This document shows positions 42,021 to 50,568 of a stretch of 64,000 nt of DNA, piece by piece. Numbering within the stretch: the first letter of the stretch is position 1; each line of letters begins with the position of its first letter. Both the position numbers and the translations under genes were made by a program. The notes beneath the pieces were generated by a model. It saw only the letters and a program-made list of their open reading frames with translations. It was not told the DNA's origin and ran no database searches. The stretch lies in contig NZ_JAZGJP010000006.1 of assembly GCF_036408795.1 (NCBI RefSeq), positions 62,001 to 126,000 of the forward strand. The letters run 5' to 3'. This DNA comes from Olsenella_L kribbiana. GTDB taxonomy: Bacteria; Actinomycetota; Coriobacteriia; Coriobacteriales; Atopobiaceae.

Positions 42021-44636
42021 ATGGTTACAGCAGATGCAGGCAACGCTGCCAATCAGGACGCCGCGACGAAGGCCGTGCCCGACGCTGCACCTGAAACGGA
42101 TTCCGTCAGCACCGATCTCGAGCACCGCGCTGCCAAGTTCGCCGACAACGAGACCGAGATCGACGGCGAAGGCAAGCGCAAGCGCGACTACTCCTACACG
42201 CAGAACCGCGAGGTGAGCTGGCTGCGCTTCGACAACCGCGTCCTCGATGAGGCCTTCGACCCATCCGTGCCGCTCTTCGAGCGCTTCAAGTTCGTCTCGA
42301 TCTTCTCCTCGAACCTCGACGAGTGGTTCATGATCCGTGTCGGCGGCTTGACGGACCTCTCGGCTTTGAAGAAGCAGCCATCCGACAACAAGAGCAACAT
42401 GACGCCCTCCGAGCAGCTGGCCACGCTGCTCTCGCTTCTGCCCGAGTATCTCGAGAAGCATGACCGTGCCTTCGAGGAGCTCGAGGAGGCGCTGGCAGCC
42501 CATGGCCTCATCCATGTGTCTGCCCAGGACCTGACCGACGCCGACATGGTGTCTCTTCACAAGAGCTTCGAGACGCAGGTCGCCCCCGTCATCTCGCCTC
42601 TGGTCATAGATCCGAGGCACCCGTTCCCGAACCTCAGGAACGGCGTCCTCTATGTCCTCACCTCGCTTGACGGCCCGGAGGAGTCCGGCGTCCTCGGCAT
42701 GATCGAGGTGCCGCCTTCGCTCGACCGCATCGTGATGCTTCCGGGCGATGACCGCCATATGCGCTATGTCCTGCTCGAGGACCTCATCATCCAGGAGCTC
42801 GGCAGCTGCTTCGGCTCCTATGTGCCGGCGGGCGCCGCCACGATCCGCGTCACCAGGAACGCCGACATCGATCCTGACGGCGAGGGCGTCGAGGAAGAGG
42901 AGGACTACCGCCTCCACATGAAGAAGGTGCTGAAGAAGCGCATGCGCCTTCAGCCGATCCGCCTCGAAGTCGAGGGCACGCTCTCCAAGAACCATGAGAA
43001 GCTCATCCGCAAGGAGCTTGGCCTCACACCCGAGCGCGTCTTCCATGTGCGCTCCTCGCTCGACCAGGGCTACATCTTCGCGCTCGAGGACATGATCCCG
43101 AAGTCCGAGCGTGCACAGCTCCTCTACAGCCCGTTCGAGCCGCAGCTGTCGCCGATGGTGAAGAAGGGCGTCCCGATGAGGGAGCAGATCGAGGACCACG
43201 ACGTCCTGCTCTTCTATCCGTATGAGTCGATGGATCCGCTTCTCGACCTTCTGCGCGAGGCATCGACCGATGACTCCTGCATCACGATCAAGATCACGCT
43301 CTACCGTGTCGCGAAGCACTCCCGCCTCTGCGAGAGCCTCATCGCTGCTGCCGAGAATGGAAAGGATGTCACGGTCTTGATGGAGCTCCGCGCCCGCTTC
43401 GACGAGGCGAACAACATCGCCTGGGCAGAGCGCCTCGAAGATGCCGGCTGCACCGTCATCTATGGCCAGGAGGGCTACAAGGTCCATTCGAAGATCTGCC
43501 AGATCACCTACCACGACGGCGGCAAGTTCACGCGCATCACGTGCCTTGGCACCGGCAACTTCAATGAGAAGACCGCACGTCTCTACTCCGACTTCATGCT
43601 CATGACGGCACATCCGGGCATCGGCGAGGACGGCAACGCCTTCTTCAGGAACCTCTCGCTCGGAAACCTTGCCGGCCGCTACAAGTATCTTCGTGTCGCC
43701 CCGATCGGGCTCAAGCCCCAGATCATGGGCGGCCTCGACCGCGAGATTGCACGTGCCCGCGCAGGCGAGCCTGCCCAGGCCTTCCTCAAGATGAACTCGC
43801 TCACCGACCGTGACGTGATCGACAAGATCTCCGAGGCCTGCGAGGCAGGCGTCCGTGTCATCCTGATCGTCCGCGGCATCTGCTGCATCAAGGCAAACGT
43901 GCCCGGCAAGACCGATGGCCTCATCGTCCACCAGATCGTCGGCCGCTTCCTCGAGCATGCCCGTGTCTACGCCTTCGGCGCCAAGATCGACACGGTCTAC
44001 CTCTCGAGTGCCGACATGATGACAAGAAACACGGAGCGCCGCGTCGAGATTGCCTACCCGGTGAAGGACCCTGTCTGCCGCCAGCTTGTGATCAAGTACA
44101 TGAACCTGCAGCTTGCCGACAATGTGAAGGCACGCCAACTAACCGTGGATGGCACCTGGGAGCCGATTCCGAGGGCAGAGGGCGAAGCTGCCATCAACAG
44201 TCAGGATGAGCTCATGAAGCTTGCCTGGAGACGTTCGCATCCCGGCCTCGAATCCACGCCGGTACCTGAGATTCCGACCCTGCTCGAGCCGTTCGTGTCT
44301 GATGCAGACGCAAAGCTCGCTGCCGAAGAAGAGGCGCGCGAGGAGGCAGAGGCAGCAGCACCTGCACCCGCTCCGAAGCATGCTGCTCCTGCACCTGCTC
44401 CTGCAGCGGCACCCGAGCCTATCCCCACACCTGCACCGGAACCTGCACCGAAGGCCGCAGCTCCTGCAGCGGCACCAGCGGCTGCACCCAAGCCCGCTCC
44501 AGCGCCTGCAGCGGCACCTGCACCGAAGCCAGCGCCGCGCCCCTACCAGGCTCCTGCGCCTCAGCCTTCGCGCCTTGCCCGTGCAGGGCACCTCTTCGGC
44601 GAGGCCTTCAGGACCCTCTTTGGGGGTGACCGCTAG
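42021..44636 (+). CDS. ppk: polyphosphate kinase 1 with a long Pro/Ala-rich tail
   Basis: Reversible synthesis of polyphosphate from ATP, 871 residues. After an acidic N-terminal extension of about 45 residues come the N-terminal domain ('NREVSWLRFDNRVLDEA'), the head domain and the two phospholipase-D-like catalytic domains. The active-site His region is 'GYKVHSKICQITYHDGG', with 'LGTGNFNEKTARLYSDF' and 'MTRNTERRVEIAYPV'. The last roughly 100 residues are an Ala/Pro-rich low-complexity tail ending in a basic amphipathic segment ('RLARAGHLFGEAFRTLFG'), not part of the known fold. The ATG at 42021 is preferred for its AAGG site; an earlier ATG at 41883 would add an unrelated hydrophobic N-terminus. 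Confidence 0.93.
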   Translation: MVTADAGNAANQDAATKAVPDAAPETDSVSTDLEHRAAKFADNETEIDGEGKRKRDYSYTQNREVSWLRFDNRVLDEAFDPSVPLFERFKFVSIFSSNLDEWFMIRVGGLTDLSALKKQPSDNKSNMTPSEQLATLLSLLPEYLEKHDRAFEELEEALAAHGLIHVSAQDLTDADMVSLHKSFETQVAPVISPLVIDPRHPFPNLRNGVLYVLTSLDGPEESGVLGMIEVPPSLDRIVMLPGDDRHMRYVLLEDLIIQELGSCFGSYVPAGAATIRVTRNADIDPDGEGVEEEEDYRLHMKKVLKKRMRLQPIRLEVEGTLSKNHEKLIRKELGLTPERVFHVRSSLDQGYIFALEDMIPKSERAQLLYSPFEPQLSPMVKKGVPMREQIEDHDVLLFYPYESMDPLLDLLREASTDDSCITIKITLYRVAKHSRLCESLIAAAENGKDVTVLMELRARFDEANNIAWAERLEDAGCTVIYGQEGYKVHSKICQITYHDGGKFTRITCLGTGNFNEKTARLYSDFMLMTAHPGIGEDGNAFFRNLSLGNLAGRYKYLRVAPIGLKPQIMGGLDREIARARAGEPAQAFLKMNSLTDRDVIDKISEACEAGVRVILIVRGICCIKANVPGKTDGLIVHQIVGRFLEHARVYAFGAKIDTVYLSSADMMTRNTERRVEIAYPVKDPVCRQLVIKYMNLQLADNVKARQLTVDGTWEPIPRAEGEAAINSQDELMKLAWRRSHPGLESTPVPEIPTLLEPFVSDADAKLAAEEEAREEAEAAAPAPAPKHAAPAPAPAAAPEPIPTPAPEPAPKAAAPAAAPAAAPKPAPAPAAAPAPKPAPRPYQAPAPQPSRLARAGHLFGEAFRTLFGGDR

Positions 44637-44639
44637 CAC

Positions 44640-45989
44640 ATGGCAGAAGCAGCATCGAAGACCATACAGCTCAAGATCGACCGGCTCACCTATGGACCGG
44701 ACGCCATAGCCAGAGACGAAGATGGCCGTGCCATCTTCGTCCAGGGCGCCATTCCCGGCGATACCGTCGAGGCAGAGATCTATGAAGAAGGGCAGCGCTT
44801 CGCGAAGGCGAAGACGGTCCGTATCCTTGAGGCATCGCCTGACCGTGTGAAGGCACCCTGCCCCTTTGTCGGCATCTGCGGCGGCTGCCCCTGGGGCAAT
44901 ATCAGGTACGAGGCCCAGCTCGAGGCCAAAAGGGCTCATGTCGTGGATGCGCTTGTCCGCATCGGGCACATCCCCCAGGACCGAGCAGAGGAGCTTGTCC
45001 TTCCCTGCGCCGCGCCAGGAGATCCTTGGGGCTACCGCAACAAGGTCGAGCTTGCCTTTGCCCGTCAGGGCAAGCGCACCATCGTCGGCATGCATGCTCT
45101 CGATGGCTCTGTCATCAAGGTCCCGACCTGCCCGCTTCTCCAGAAGGGCTCAGAGAAGCTCGTGAAGGCAGTGTCTGGCTCTGTGACCTATCTTGCGAAC
45201 TTCCACGGACTCACGTTCGACCGCATCGGCATCCGCACCTCCGCCCGCACGCATGCAACGGAGGTCGCCCTCTGGACGTCTCCTTCCGCCTTCCCGCGCG
45301 CTGCCGCCGCGAAGGTCATCACCGAAGGCGCCAAGGTCACCTCGCTCGTGCGAGTCATGTCCAAGGGACCGCAGAAGGCACGGAAGATTGCAGGTGTCGA
45401 GTGCCTGGCAGGAGATGGCTTCTGGTCTGAGCGCCTTGTCCACAACACAATGCGCATCTCAGCCCCTTCCTTCTTCCAGGTCAACACGAAGGGCGCAGAG
45501 ACGCTCGTGCACACAGTCCTCGACTGGCTCGAGCCTGACGAGGACGATGAGGCGATGGATCTCTACTGCGGCGCCGGCACGTTCACATTGCCGCTTGCCG
45601 AGCGCACCTCCTTCGTCTCTGCTGTCGAGTCTTATGGCCCGGCCGTCCGCGACCTCAGCCGCAACCTCAAGGATGCCCGTCTCGAGAATGTCGATGCGAT
45701 CGGCGGCGATGCAGGACGCGAGTTTCCTGATACTGACGCTGACATCATCGTCGTCGATCCGCCGCGTGCAGGACTTGCCGCAGATGTCGTTCATCAGCTC
45801 TCCGAGCAGCCGGCACGTGCCATCGCCTATGTCTCATGCGATCCGGCAACGCTTGCCCGCGATATCGCCCGCTTCGAGGATGAAGGCACGTTCGAGGCCA
45901 AGAAGATGCAGCCTGTCGATCTCTTCCCCCAGAGCTTCCACGTCGAGACCGTGACATTGCTCAAGCGTGTGCGTCCTGCCCAGCGATAG
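44640..45989 (+). CDS. TrmA/RlmD-family RNA (uracil-C5)-methyltransferase
   Basis: SAM-dependent 5-methyluridine methyltransferase of the RlmC/RlmD/TrmA family, 449 residues. N-terminal TRAM-type RNA-binding domain (about 8-65), an iron-sulphur cysteine cluster 'CPFVGICGGCPWG' plus a later Cys ('CPLL'), and the Rossmann methyltransferase domain with 'FFQVNTKGAETLV', 'DLYCGAGTFTLPLA' and 'VDPPRAGL', and catalytic Cys in 'YVSCDPATLARD'. Which uridine it modifies cannot be told. It starts three bases after ppk and is probably co-transcribed. Confidence 0.9.
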   Translation: MAEAASKTIQLKIDRLTYGPDAIARDEDGRAIFVQGAIPGDTVEAEIYEEGQRFAKAKTVRILEASPDRVKAPCPFVGICGGCPWGNIRYEAQLEAKRAHVVDALVRIGHIPQDRAEELVLPCAAPGDPWGYRNKVELAFARQGKRTIVGMHALDGSVIKVPTCPLLQKGSEKLVKAVSGSVTYLANFHGLTFDRIGIRTSARTHATEVALWTSPSAFPRAAAAKVITEGAKVTSLVRVMSKGPQKARKIAGVECLAGDGFWSERLVHNTMRISAPSFFQVNTKGAETLVHTVLDWLEPDEDDEAMDLYCGAGTFTLPLAERTSFVSAVESYGPAVRDLSRNLKDARLENVDAIGGDAGREFPDTDADIIVVDPPRAGLAADVVHQLSEQPARAIAYVSCDPATLARDIARFEDEGTFEAKKMQPVDLFPQSFHVETVTLLKRVRPAQR

Positions 45990-46013
45990 ATTGTCATCCA
46001 CAGCAGCAGCCTT

Positions 46014-46060
46014 TCTCTCTGAGCCTTCGGTCCTTTCCGGGGGGCTCAGAGAGATATTTT
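46014..46060 (+). terminator. intrinsic terminator after ppk-methyltransferase
   Basis: Perfect 12-bp inverted repeat TCTCTCTGAGCC (46014-46025) / GGCTCAGAGAGA (46043-46054) with a 17-base loop, followed by TATTTT. Confidence 0.7.
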
Positions 46061-46206
46061 CGGCAGAAGATGGACGGCATTGTCCACCGACTGCCAAAAA
46101 GGTTTGCAAGACACTGGCGTTTCTGGGCAAGAAAGTGTACAAAAGGTACGTGCCTGAGCGAGGGGCTCGGGCCACCTTATGTCAGAACAAGTGAGAGGAT
46201 GACATC

Positions 46207-46392
46207 ATGAAGGCATCTGTCAGCGAAGAGTGCATCGGCTGCGGTCTCTGCGAGAGCACCTGCCCCGAGGTTTTCGCAATCGGCGACGAGGGCACCGCTG
46301 AGGCTATCGTCGACGAGGTTCCCGAGGAGAACGAGGACTCCGCACAGGAGGCGGCAGACAACTGCCCCGTCGGCGCAATTACCGTCGAGTAG
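46207..46392 (+). CDS. 4Fe-4S ferredoxin
   Basis: 61-residue electron carrier with a single [4Fe-4S] cluster: 'CIGCGLCESTCP' supplies three ligands (with the fourth Cys of the motif in CxxxCP form) and 'NCPVGAI' the last. It is highly acidic, as is usual for low-potential ferredoxins of anaerobes. GAGAGG lies eight bases before the ATG. It is a monocistronic unit bounded by terminators at about 46060 and 46440. Confidence 0.93.
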   Translation: MKASVSEECIGCGLCESTCPEVFAIGDEGTAEAIVDEVPEENEDSAQEAADNCPVGAITVE

Positions 46393-46415
46393 CATCTGCC
46401 ATATCTGGCACAGAG

Positions 46416-46443
46416 GGCGGGGGCTTTTGCCTCCGCCTTTTTT
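46416..46443 (+). terminator. intrinsic terminator after ferredoxin
   Basis: 9-bp stem GGCGGGGGC/GCCTCCGCC (one G-T pair) with loop TTTT and a following run of six T residues. Confidence 0.9.
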
Positions 46444-46461
46444 CTGGAAAGAGGTCTTGTT

Positions 46462-47076
46462 TTGATACTTGCGTCGCAGTCGCCGAGAAGGCTCGAGATC
46501 CTCATGCAGGCAGGATTTGCACCCACCGTCGAGCCGGCAGACATCGACGAGACGAGACATGCCGGCGAGGCCCCCGAAGCCTTGGTCGAGCGTCTTGCAA
46601 AGACGAAGGCAGAAGCGGTAGCTCACCGCCATGCAGACGATGCCTCCTCCCCTGCCATCCTTGCTGCCGACACGATCGTCTGGCTTGAGTCGGGAGAGGT
46701 GCTGGGAAAGCCCAGAGATACCGCTCACGCGGAAGAGATGCTCCATGAGCTTTCCGGTGCGACACACTTTGTCTCGACCGGAGCTGCCTTCGTGAAGGAT
46801 GGCTCTGTGCATTCGCTTGTCGATACGGCCAAGGTCACGTTCTATGAGCTGAGCGATGAGGAGATTGCTGCCTATGTGGCGTCAGGAGAGCCGTCCGACA
46901 AAGCAGGAGCCTATGGGATCCAGGGCAGAGGGCGCCTGCTCGTGAAGCATATCGAAGGCGACTTCTACACGATCATGGGACTTCCGCTCACCCGCGTCGT
47001 CCGCGAGCTCATGGCACCCTCTTATGGCACAGCTCTCGTCGAAGATATCCTCAGAGGAGGAAACGAGCATGCATAG
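46462..47076 (+). CDS. maf: Maf-family nucleoside triphosphate pyrophosphatase
   Basis: House-cleaning NTP pyrophosphatase, 204 residues, that hydrolyses modified or dTTP/UTP-type nucleotides. The signature 'MILASQSPRRLEILMQAGF' opens the protein; 'LAADTIVWLESGEVLGKP' holds the catalytic Asp and 'AGAYGIQGRG' the conserved loop. The start is TTG at 46462 behind GAGG. It overlaps the next gene by 8 bases (ATGCATAG). Confidence 0.92.
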   Translation: MILASQSPRRLEILMQAGFAPTVEPADIDETRHAGEAPEALVERLAKTKAEAVAHRHADDASSPAILAADTIVWLESGEVLGKPRDTAHAEEMLHELSGATHFVSTGAAFVKDGSVHSLVDTAKVTFYELSDEEIAAYVASGEPSDKAGAYGIQGRGRLLVKHIEGDFYTIMGLPLTRVVRELMAPSYGTALVEDILRGGNEHA

Positions 47077-48049
47077 ATCCATCCGTGACATCCCGGGCTT
47101 TCTTGCAGGGCACGCAACGCTGGCAGAGGCAGGAACAGGATGCACTGCCATCGTCTGCCCGAAAGGTGCGACAGGCGCTGTGGACGTGCGTGGAGGAGCA
47201 CCTGCAACACGCGAGACAGACCTTCTCAGGCCCGAGGAGACCGTGAATGTCCTCCATTGCGTCATGCTCTCCGGAGGCTCCGCATACGGCCTTGCAGCCG
47301 CTTCTGGCGCTGCTGAGGAGCTTGAGCGCAGGGGTGTGGGCCTCGATGTCGGTGTCGGCATCGTCCCTATCGTCTCCTCTGCCTGCCTCTTCGACCTTGC
47401 CTGCGGCTCTGCTACGGTGCGCCCCGGCATGGAAGAGGGCGCCCAATCTGTCGCCAATGCCTTCGAGGAGAAGGATAAGCCGCTCGCCCGCGGCAATGTG
47501 GGTGCCGGATGCGGCTGCACGGTCGGCAAGCTCGAAGGGCCTGAGCGCTCCATGAAGAGCGGCCTCGGCGAGGATGTTGAGTCTGCCGGAGAGCTTCTCG
47601 TAGGCGCTCTGAGCGCCGTCAATGCTGTCGGCAACATATGTGACCCCGAGACAGGAAAACCCCTCTCAGGACTCCTCTCAGAGGACGGCACGCACATTGT
47701 CAACGAAGAGGATGCGCTCATCGCTGCCAGCACATCGCTCGTGATGCCGCTTGCCCGCACGAATACGACGATTTCCTGCATCGTCACGAACGCCCGCCTC
47801 ACGAAGGCAGAGGCAACAAAGGTCGCGCAGATGGCAGCAGACGGCTACGCCCATGCGATACGGCCGACGCACACGACAAACGACGGCGACACGATCTTCG
47901 TGATGGCTTCCGGCTCCCTGGAGACACCCGTCGACCTCGTCGGCACGCTTGCCGTGCGGGCCATCGAGCGCGCGATTGCGGATGCCGCACGCGAAGCCAG
48001 GCCTGCCTTCGGCCTCAAGGCTGCATCGAGCTTCGATTCCGAAATCTGA
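47069..48049 (+). CDS. P1-family (DmpA-like) N-terminal nucleophile peptidase
   Basis: Member of the P1/DmpA peptidase family (326 residues), Ntn-fold enzymes that self-cleave to give two chains and act as aminopeptidases. Family features are 'MLSGGSAYGLAAASGA', 'GNVGAGCGCTVGKL', and the likely cleavage/nucleophile region 'LARTNTTISCIVTNARLTK', where the Thr after Asn would become the new N-terminus, then 'THTTNDGDTIFVMASG'. The ATG at 47069 has GAGGAGG upstream and overlaps maf. The natural substrate is unknown. Confidence 0.88.
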   Translation: MHRSIRDIPGFLAGHATLAEAGTGCTAIVCPKGATGAVDVRGGAPATRETDLLRPEETVNVLHCVMLSGGSAYGLAAASGAAEELERRGVGLDVGVGIVPIVSSACLFDLACGSATVRPGMEEGAQSVANAFEEKDKPLARGNVGAGCGCTVGKLEGPERSMKSGLGEDVESAGELLVGALSAVNAVGNICDPETGKPLSGLLSEDGTHIVNEEDALIAASTSLVMPLARTNTTISCIVTNARLTKAEATKVAQMAADGYAHAIRPTHTTNDGDTIFVMASGSLETPVDLVGTLAVRAIERAIADAAREARPAFGLKAASSFDSEI

Positions 48050-48073
48050 GACAAGAAATTCCAGAGATAGAAG

Positions 48074-48102
48074 AAGGCGCCGGTCCAAGGGACTGGCGCC
48101 TT
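48074..48102. terminator. bidirectional hairpin between the P1 peptidase and glycosyltransferase genes
   Basis: 13-bp stem AAGGCGCCGGTCC/GGACTGGCGCCTT (one G-T pair), loop AAG, between convergent genes. TTCTT follows on the plus side and TTCTTC on the minus side. Confidence 0.8.
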
Positions 48103-48125
48103 CTTACGTGTTCTTGTTCAGATGC

Positions 48126-49160
48126 TCAGTTGAACTTCACGAGCTTCTGGGCGATGTGGTAGATGCCGATCGTGACCTTCTTGCCGGTCTCGGTCGGGAA
48201 GTTCGTCGCGATGCCCACAAGGCCGCGGCGCGCCCTCGCGTACATCTTCTCGTCGTAGTGCTGGAGCTCGCACCAGATGGCCTTGAGGTTGTCCTCGGCA
48301 CCCGGCTTGTCGGAGAGCTTCGAGAAGATCGAGCAGACTGCCATCATGAGCGTGAAGTAGTTCAGCATGTAGTTCCTGAGCTTGCGCGACTTGATGTCGT
48401 CGTACAGGTGATAGGAATGCATCATGATGCGCGTGATCCTGAGCTGCTGGTCGATCCTGCTCGTCATGACCGACTCGTTTACTGACTGGTCCTCGCGGCC
48501 GATGAAGTAGCGGTAGAGGTCCACATCGAGGTAATAAAGAGTCTCGCAGCGTGGCAGCGGCACATAGGCATAGATGTTGTCCACGTAGAATGTATGCGCA
48601 GGCATGGGGATGCCGCCCCGGCGCAGGACGTCCGTGCGGTAGCAGAGCGAGTGCATGAGGAGGTTCTGGCTCATGTTGAAGTGGCCGATCTGGTCCCAGC
48701 CCATGATCTTGTTCTTCGGCAGTGCGAAGCCATAGTCCACGACATTCTGCTTGCCGTCCTCGACATGCTCATATACATAGTTCGTGATCACGAGGTCGAC
48801 ACGGGTATCGGTCTCGATGAACTCGCGGAGCTTTGCCAGAAGCGCCTGGAGCGCGTCTGCATCCAGCCAGTCATCGGAGTCGACGACCTTGTAATAGACG
48901 CCGTCAGCGTTCTTGAGGCCGGAAAGGACCGCGATGCCGTGGCCGCCATTCGGCTGATGGACAGCCTTGATGATGTCAGGATAGCGTTCCTGCCATTCAT
49001 CGGCCTTCTCAGCCGTGTTGTCCTTCACGGAGCCATCGTCCACAATCACAATCTGGACATCCTCGGCCCGTCCCGATCCATCGAGGATGGACGAGATGCA
49101 GTGGTCCATGTACTCGGCGGAGTTGTAGCAGGGAATGCCGAAGGTTATCGTCTTGCGCAT
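48126..49160 (-). CDS. family 2 glycosyltransferase
   Basis: 344-residue GT-A-fold glycosyltransferase. The N-terminal catalytic domain shows 'TFGIPCYNSAEYMDHCI', 'IVIVDDGSVKDNT', 'HQPNGGHGIAVLSGLKNADG' and the metal-binding 'KVVDSDDWLDADAL'. The C-terminal 100 residues have hydrophobic helices ('NYMLNYFTLMMAVCSIF') that may sit at the membrane. It follows glf by 7 bases on the same strand, so a galactofuranose or linked sugar transfer is a reasonable guess. The ATG at 49160 is chosen; a TTG at 49181 lies inside glf. Confidence 0.85.
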   Translation of the reverse strand: MRKTITFGIPCYNSAEYMDHCISSILDGSGRAEDVQIVIVDDGSVKDNTAEKADEWQERYPDIIKAVHQPNGGHGIAVLSGLKNADGVYYKVVDSDDWLDADALQALLAKLREFIETDTRVDLVITNYVYEHVEDGKQNVVDYGFALPKNKIMGWDQIGHFNMSQNLLMHSLCYRTDVLRRGGIPMPAHTFYVDNIYAYVPLPRCETLYYLDVDLYRYFIGREDQSVNESVMTSRIDQQLRITRIMMHSYHLYDDIKSRKLRNYMLNYFTLMMAVCSIFSKLSDKPGAEDNLKAIWCELQHYDEKMYARARRGLVGIATNFPTETGKKVTIGIYHIAQKLVKFN

Positions 49161-49167
49161 ACTCCCC

Positions 49168-50367
49168 CTAATGATGGGCAATGATCTCGTCGGAAAGCTC
49201 GAGAGCTGATGCCGTTACGCCGTCCATATCGTAGTAGCGGTACTCTGCAAGCCTGCCCACCGGATGGAAGTTCACGAGCTTCGCGACACGGTCGCGGTAG
49301 CCATGATAGAGCTCGATGTTCTCAGGCTCGTTGATGACATAGTACGGGGTCTCGCCGACGCCCGGAAGATACGTGCGGGAGTACTCGCGCATGATCGTGG
49401 TCTTGCCGGGAACGACCTGGCCTGTCATGTTCTTGAACTCCGTGATGCGCGTGAAGTTCTCGGAAACCGTGTAGTTCACGGTGCCGACCGGCTGGAACAG
49501 GTCCTCGGGAAGCGTCTCGAAGACCATGTCGACCGTGCGGTACGGAAGCGGACCCTCGTCGAAGCCGAAGAGCTCGTCGAGAGCGCCGGTGTAGATGACC
49601 TCGCCGCCATAAGGCTTGCCGCACACCATGACAGAGGTGTCGGTGAGCTGCATGATTGAGCGGACATCGACATCGAGGAAGACATCGATCAGGTCGTGGT
49701 TCAGCATGTTCTCGAAGAGCTTCGTGTAGCCATCCTTCGGCATGCCCTGGTGCGGTGCCTGCGGGAAGTAGCGGTCGTCGTCGCCGACGAAGACCGGCAC
49801 GCGGCCCATGACAGCAGGATCGATCTGGTCGGGAGTCTTGCCCCACTGCTTCATCGTGTAGTGCAGGAAGACGTTCTCGTAGACGTAGTCTGCAACCTCA
49901 GCGAGCTCAGGATCGTTCTTCTCGCGGAGCTCGAGGATGGGGACCTTCTTGTCCTGGCCGAACGTTGCGACGAGCTTGCGGTAGAGGTGCTCGCCCTTCT
50001 CCTCGCCGAAGGCAAGCTTCAGCGACTGGTGGTTGAACGGCACCGGCATGAGCGTGCCATGGATGTTTGCAAGCACCTTGTGCTGATAGTCCGTCCACTC
50101 AGTGAAGCGGGACAGGAAGTCATGCACGCGGTCGTTGTACGTATGGTAGATATGCGGACCATACTTGTGGACGAGGATGCCTGCCTCGTCCTCATAGTCG
50201 TAGGCGTTGCCCGCGATGTGGTCGCGGCGCTCAACGATGCAGACCTTGAAGTTCAGGGCCTCTGCCAGGCGGCGGGCACATACTGCTCCTGCATAACCCG
50301 CACCGACGACGAGGACGTCGTAGCTGTCAGCATTGAAATTATCCGGCAGACCATGTGCGATATTCAT
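49168..50367 (-). CDS. glf: UDP-galactopyranose mutase
   Basis: FAD enzyme that converts UDP-galactopyranose to UDP-galactofuranose, 399 residues. The dinucleotide motif 'VLVVGAGYAGAVCARRLAE', 'HIAGNAYDYEDEAGILVHKY' (split: 'HIAGNAYDYE', 'GPHIYHT'), 'QWGKTPDQIDP' and 'GRLAEYRYYDMD' are typical. A terminator-like hairpin lies about 45-75 bases upstream on the same strand. Together with the glycosyltransferase it indicates galactofuranose in a surface glycan, but there are no further capsule or wall-polymer genes nearby. Confidence 0.95.
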   Translation of the reverse strand: MNIAHGLPDNFNADSYDVLVVGAGYAGAVCARRLAEALNFKVCIVERRDHIAGNAYDYEDEAGILVHKYGPHIYHTYNDRVHDFLSRFTEWTDYQHKVLANIHGTLMPVPFNHQSLKLAFGEEKGEHLYRKLVATFGQDKKVPILELREKNDPELAEVADYVYENVFLHYTMKQWGKTPDQIDPAVMGRVPVFVGDDDRYFPQAPHQGMPKDGYTKLFENMLNHDLIDVFLDVDVRSIMQLTDTSVMVCGKPYGGEVIYTGALDELFGFDEGPLPYRTVDMVFETLPEDLFQPVGTVNYTVSENFTRITEFKNMTGQVVPGKTTIMREYSRTYLPGVGETPYYVINEPENIELYHGYRDRVAKLVNFHPVGRLAEYRYYDMDGVTASALELSDEIIAHH

Positions 50368-50411
50368 ACAACCTCACTGACTGGCGCTTGCGCCACTTGC
50401 TTGCCCTATAG

Positions 50412-50442
50412 AAAAAAGCGCAGCCCCATCAACGCGCTGCGC
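50412..50442 (-). terminator. terminator-like hairpin upstream of glf
   Basis: Minus-strand stem GCGCAGC/GCTGCGC with an 11-base loop followed by six T residues. It lies between the divergent pta promoter and the glf start, pointing toward glf. Confidence 0.6.
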
Positions 50443-50460
50443 CCAATGGAGCTTAATTCT

Positions 50461-50489
50461 TTGAAGATTCTAGCACGCGACCCTATAAT
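50461..50489 (+). promoter_or_regulatory. promoter of pta
   Basis: TTGAAG (50461-50466) and a perfect TATAAT (50484-50489) separated by 17 bases. The predicted leader is about 70 bases. Confidence 0.8.
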
Positions 50490-50568
50490 GAAAGCGTCCA
50501 TGACCGAAACGTTTGGCGAGAAGCATACAAACAGCCCATATGCGGCTGGCCTCTCAGAAGGAGCAATG

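Noticed and set aside
41961..44138. Very long minus-strand open frame opposite ppk (about 725 codons)
   Set aside because: Pure mirror of a high-GC gene: composition is odd (Leu/Asp/Glu/His-rich), there is no family motif, and the plus strand encodes a clear Ppk1.
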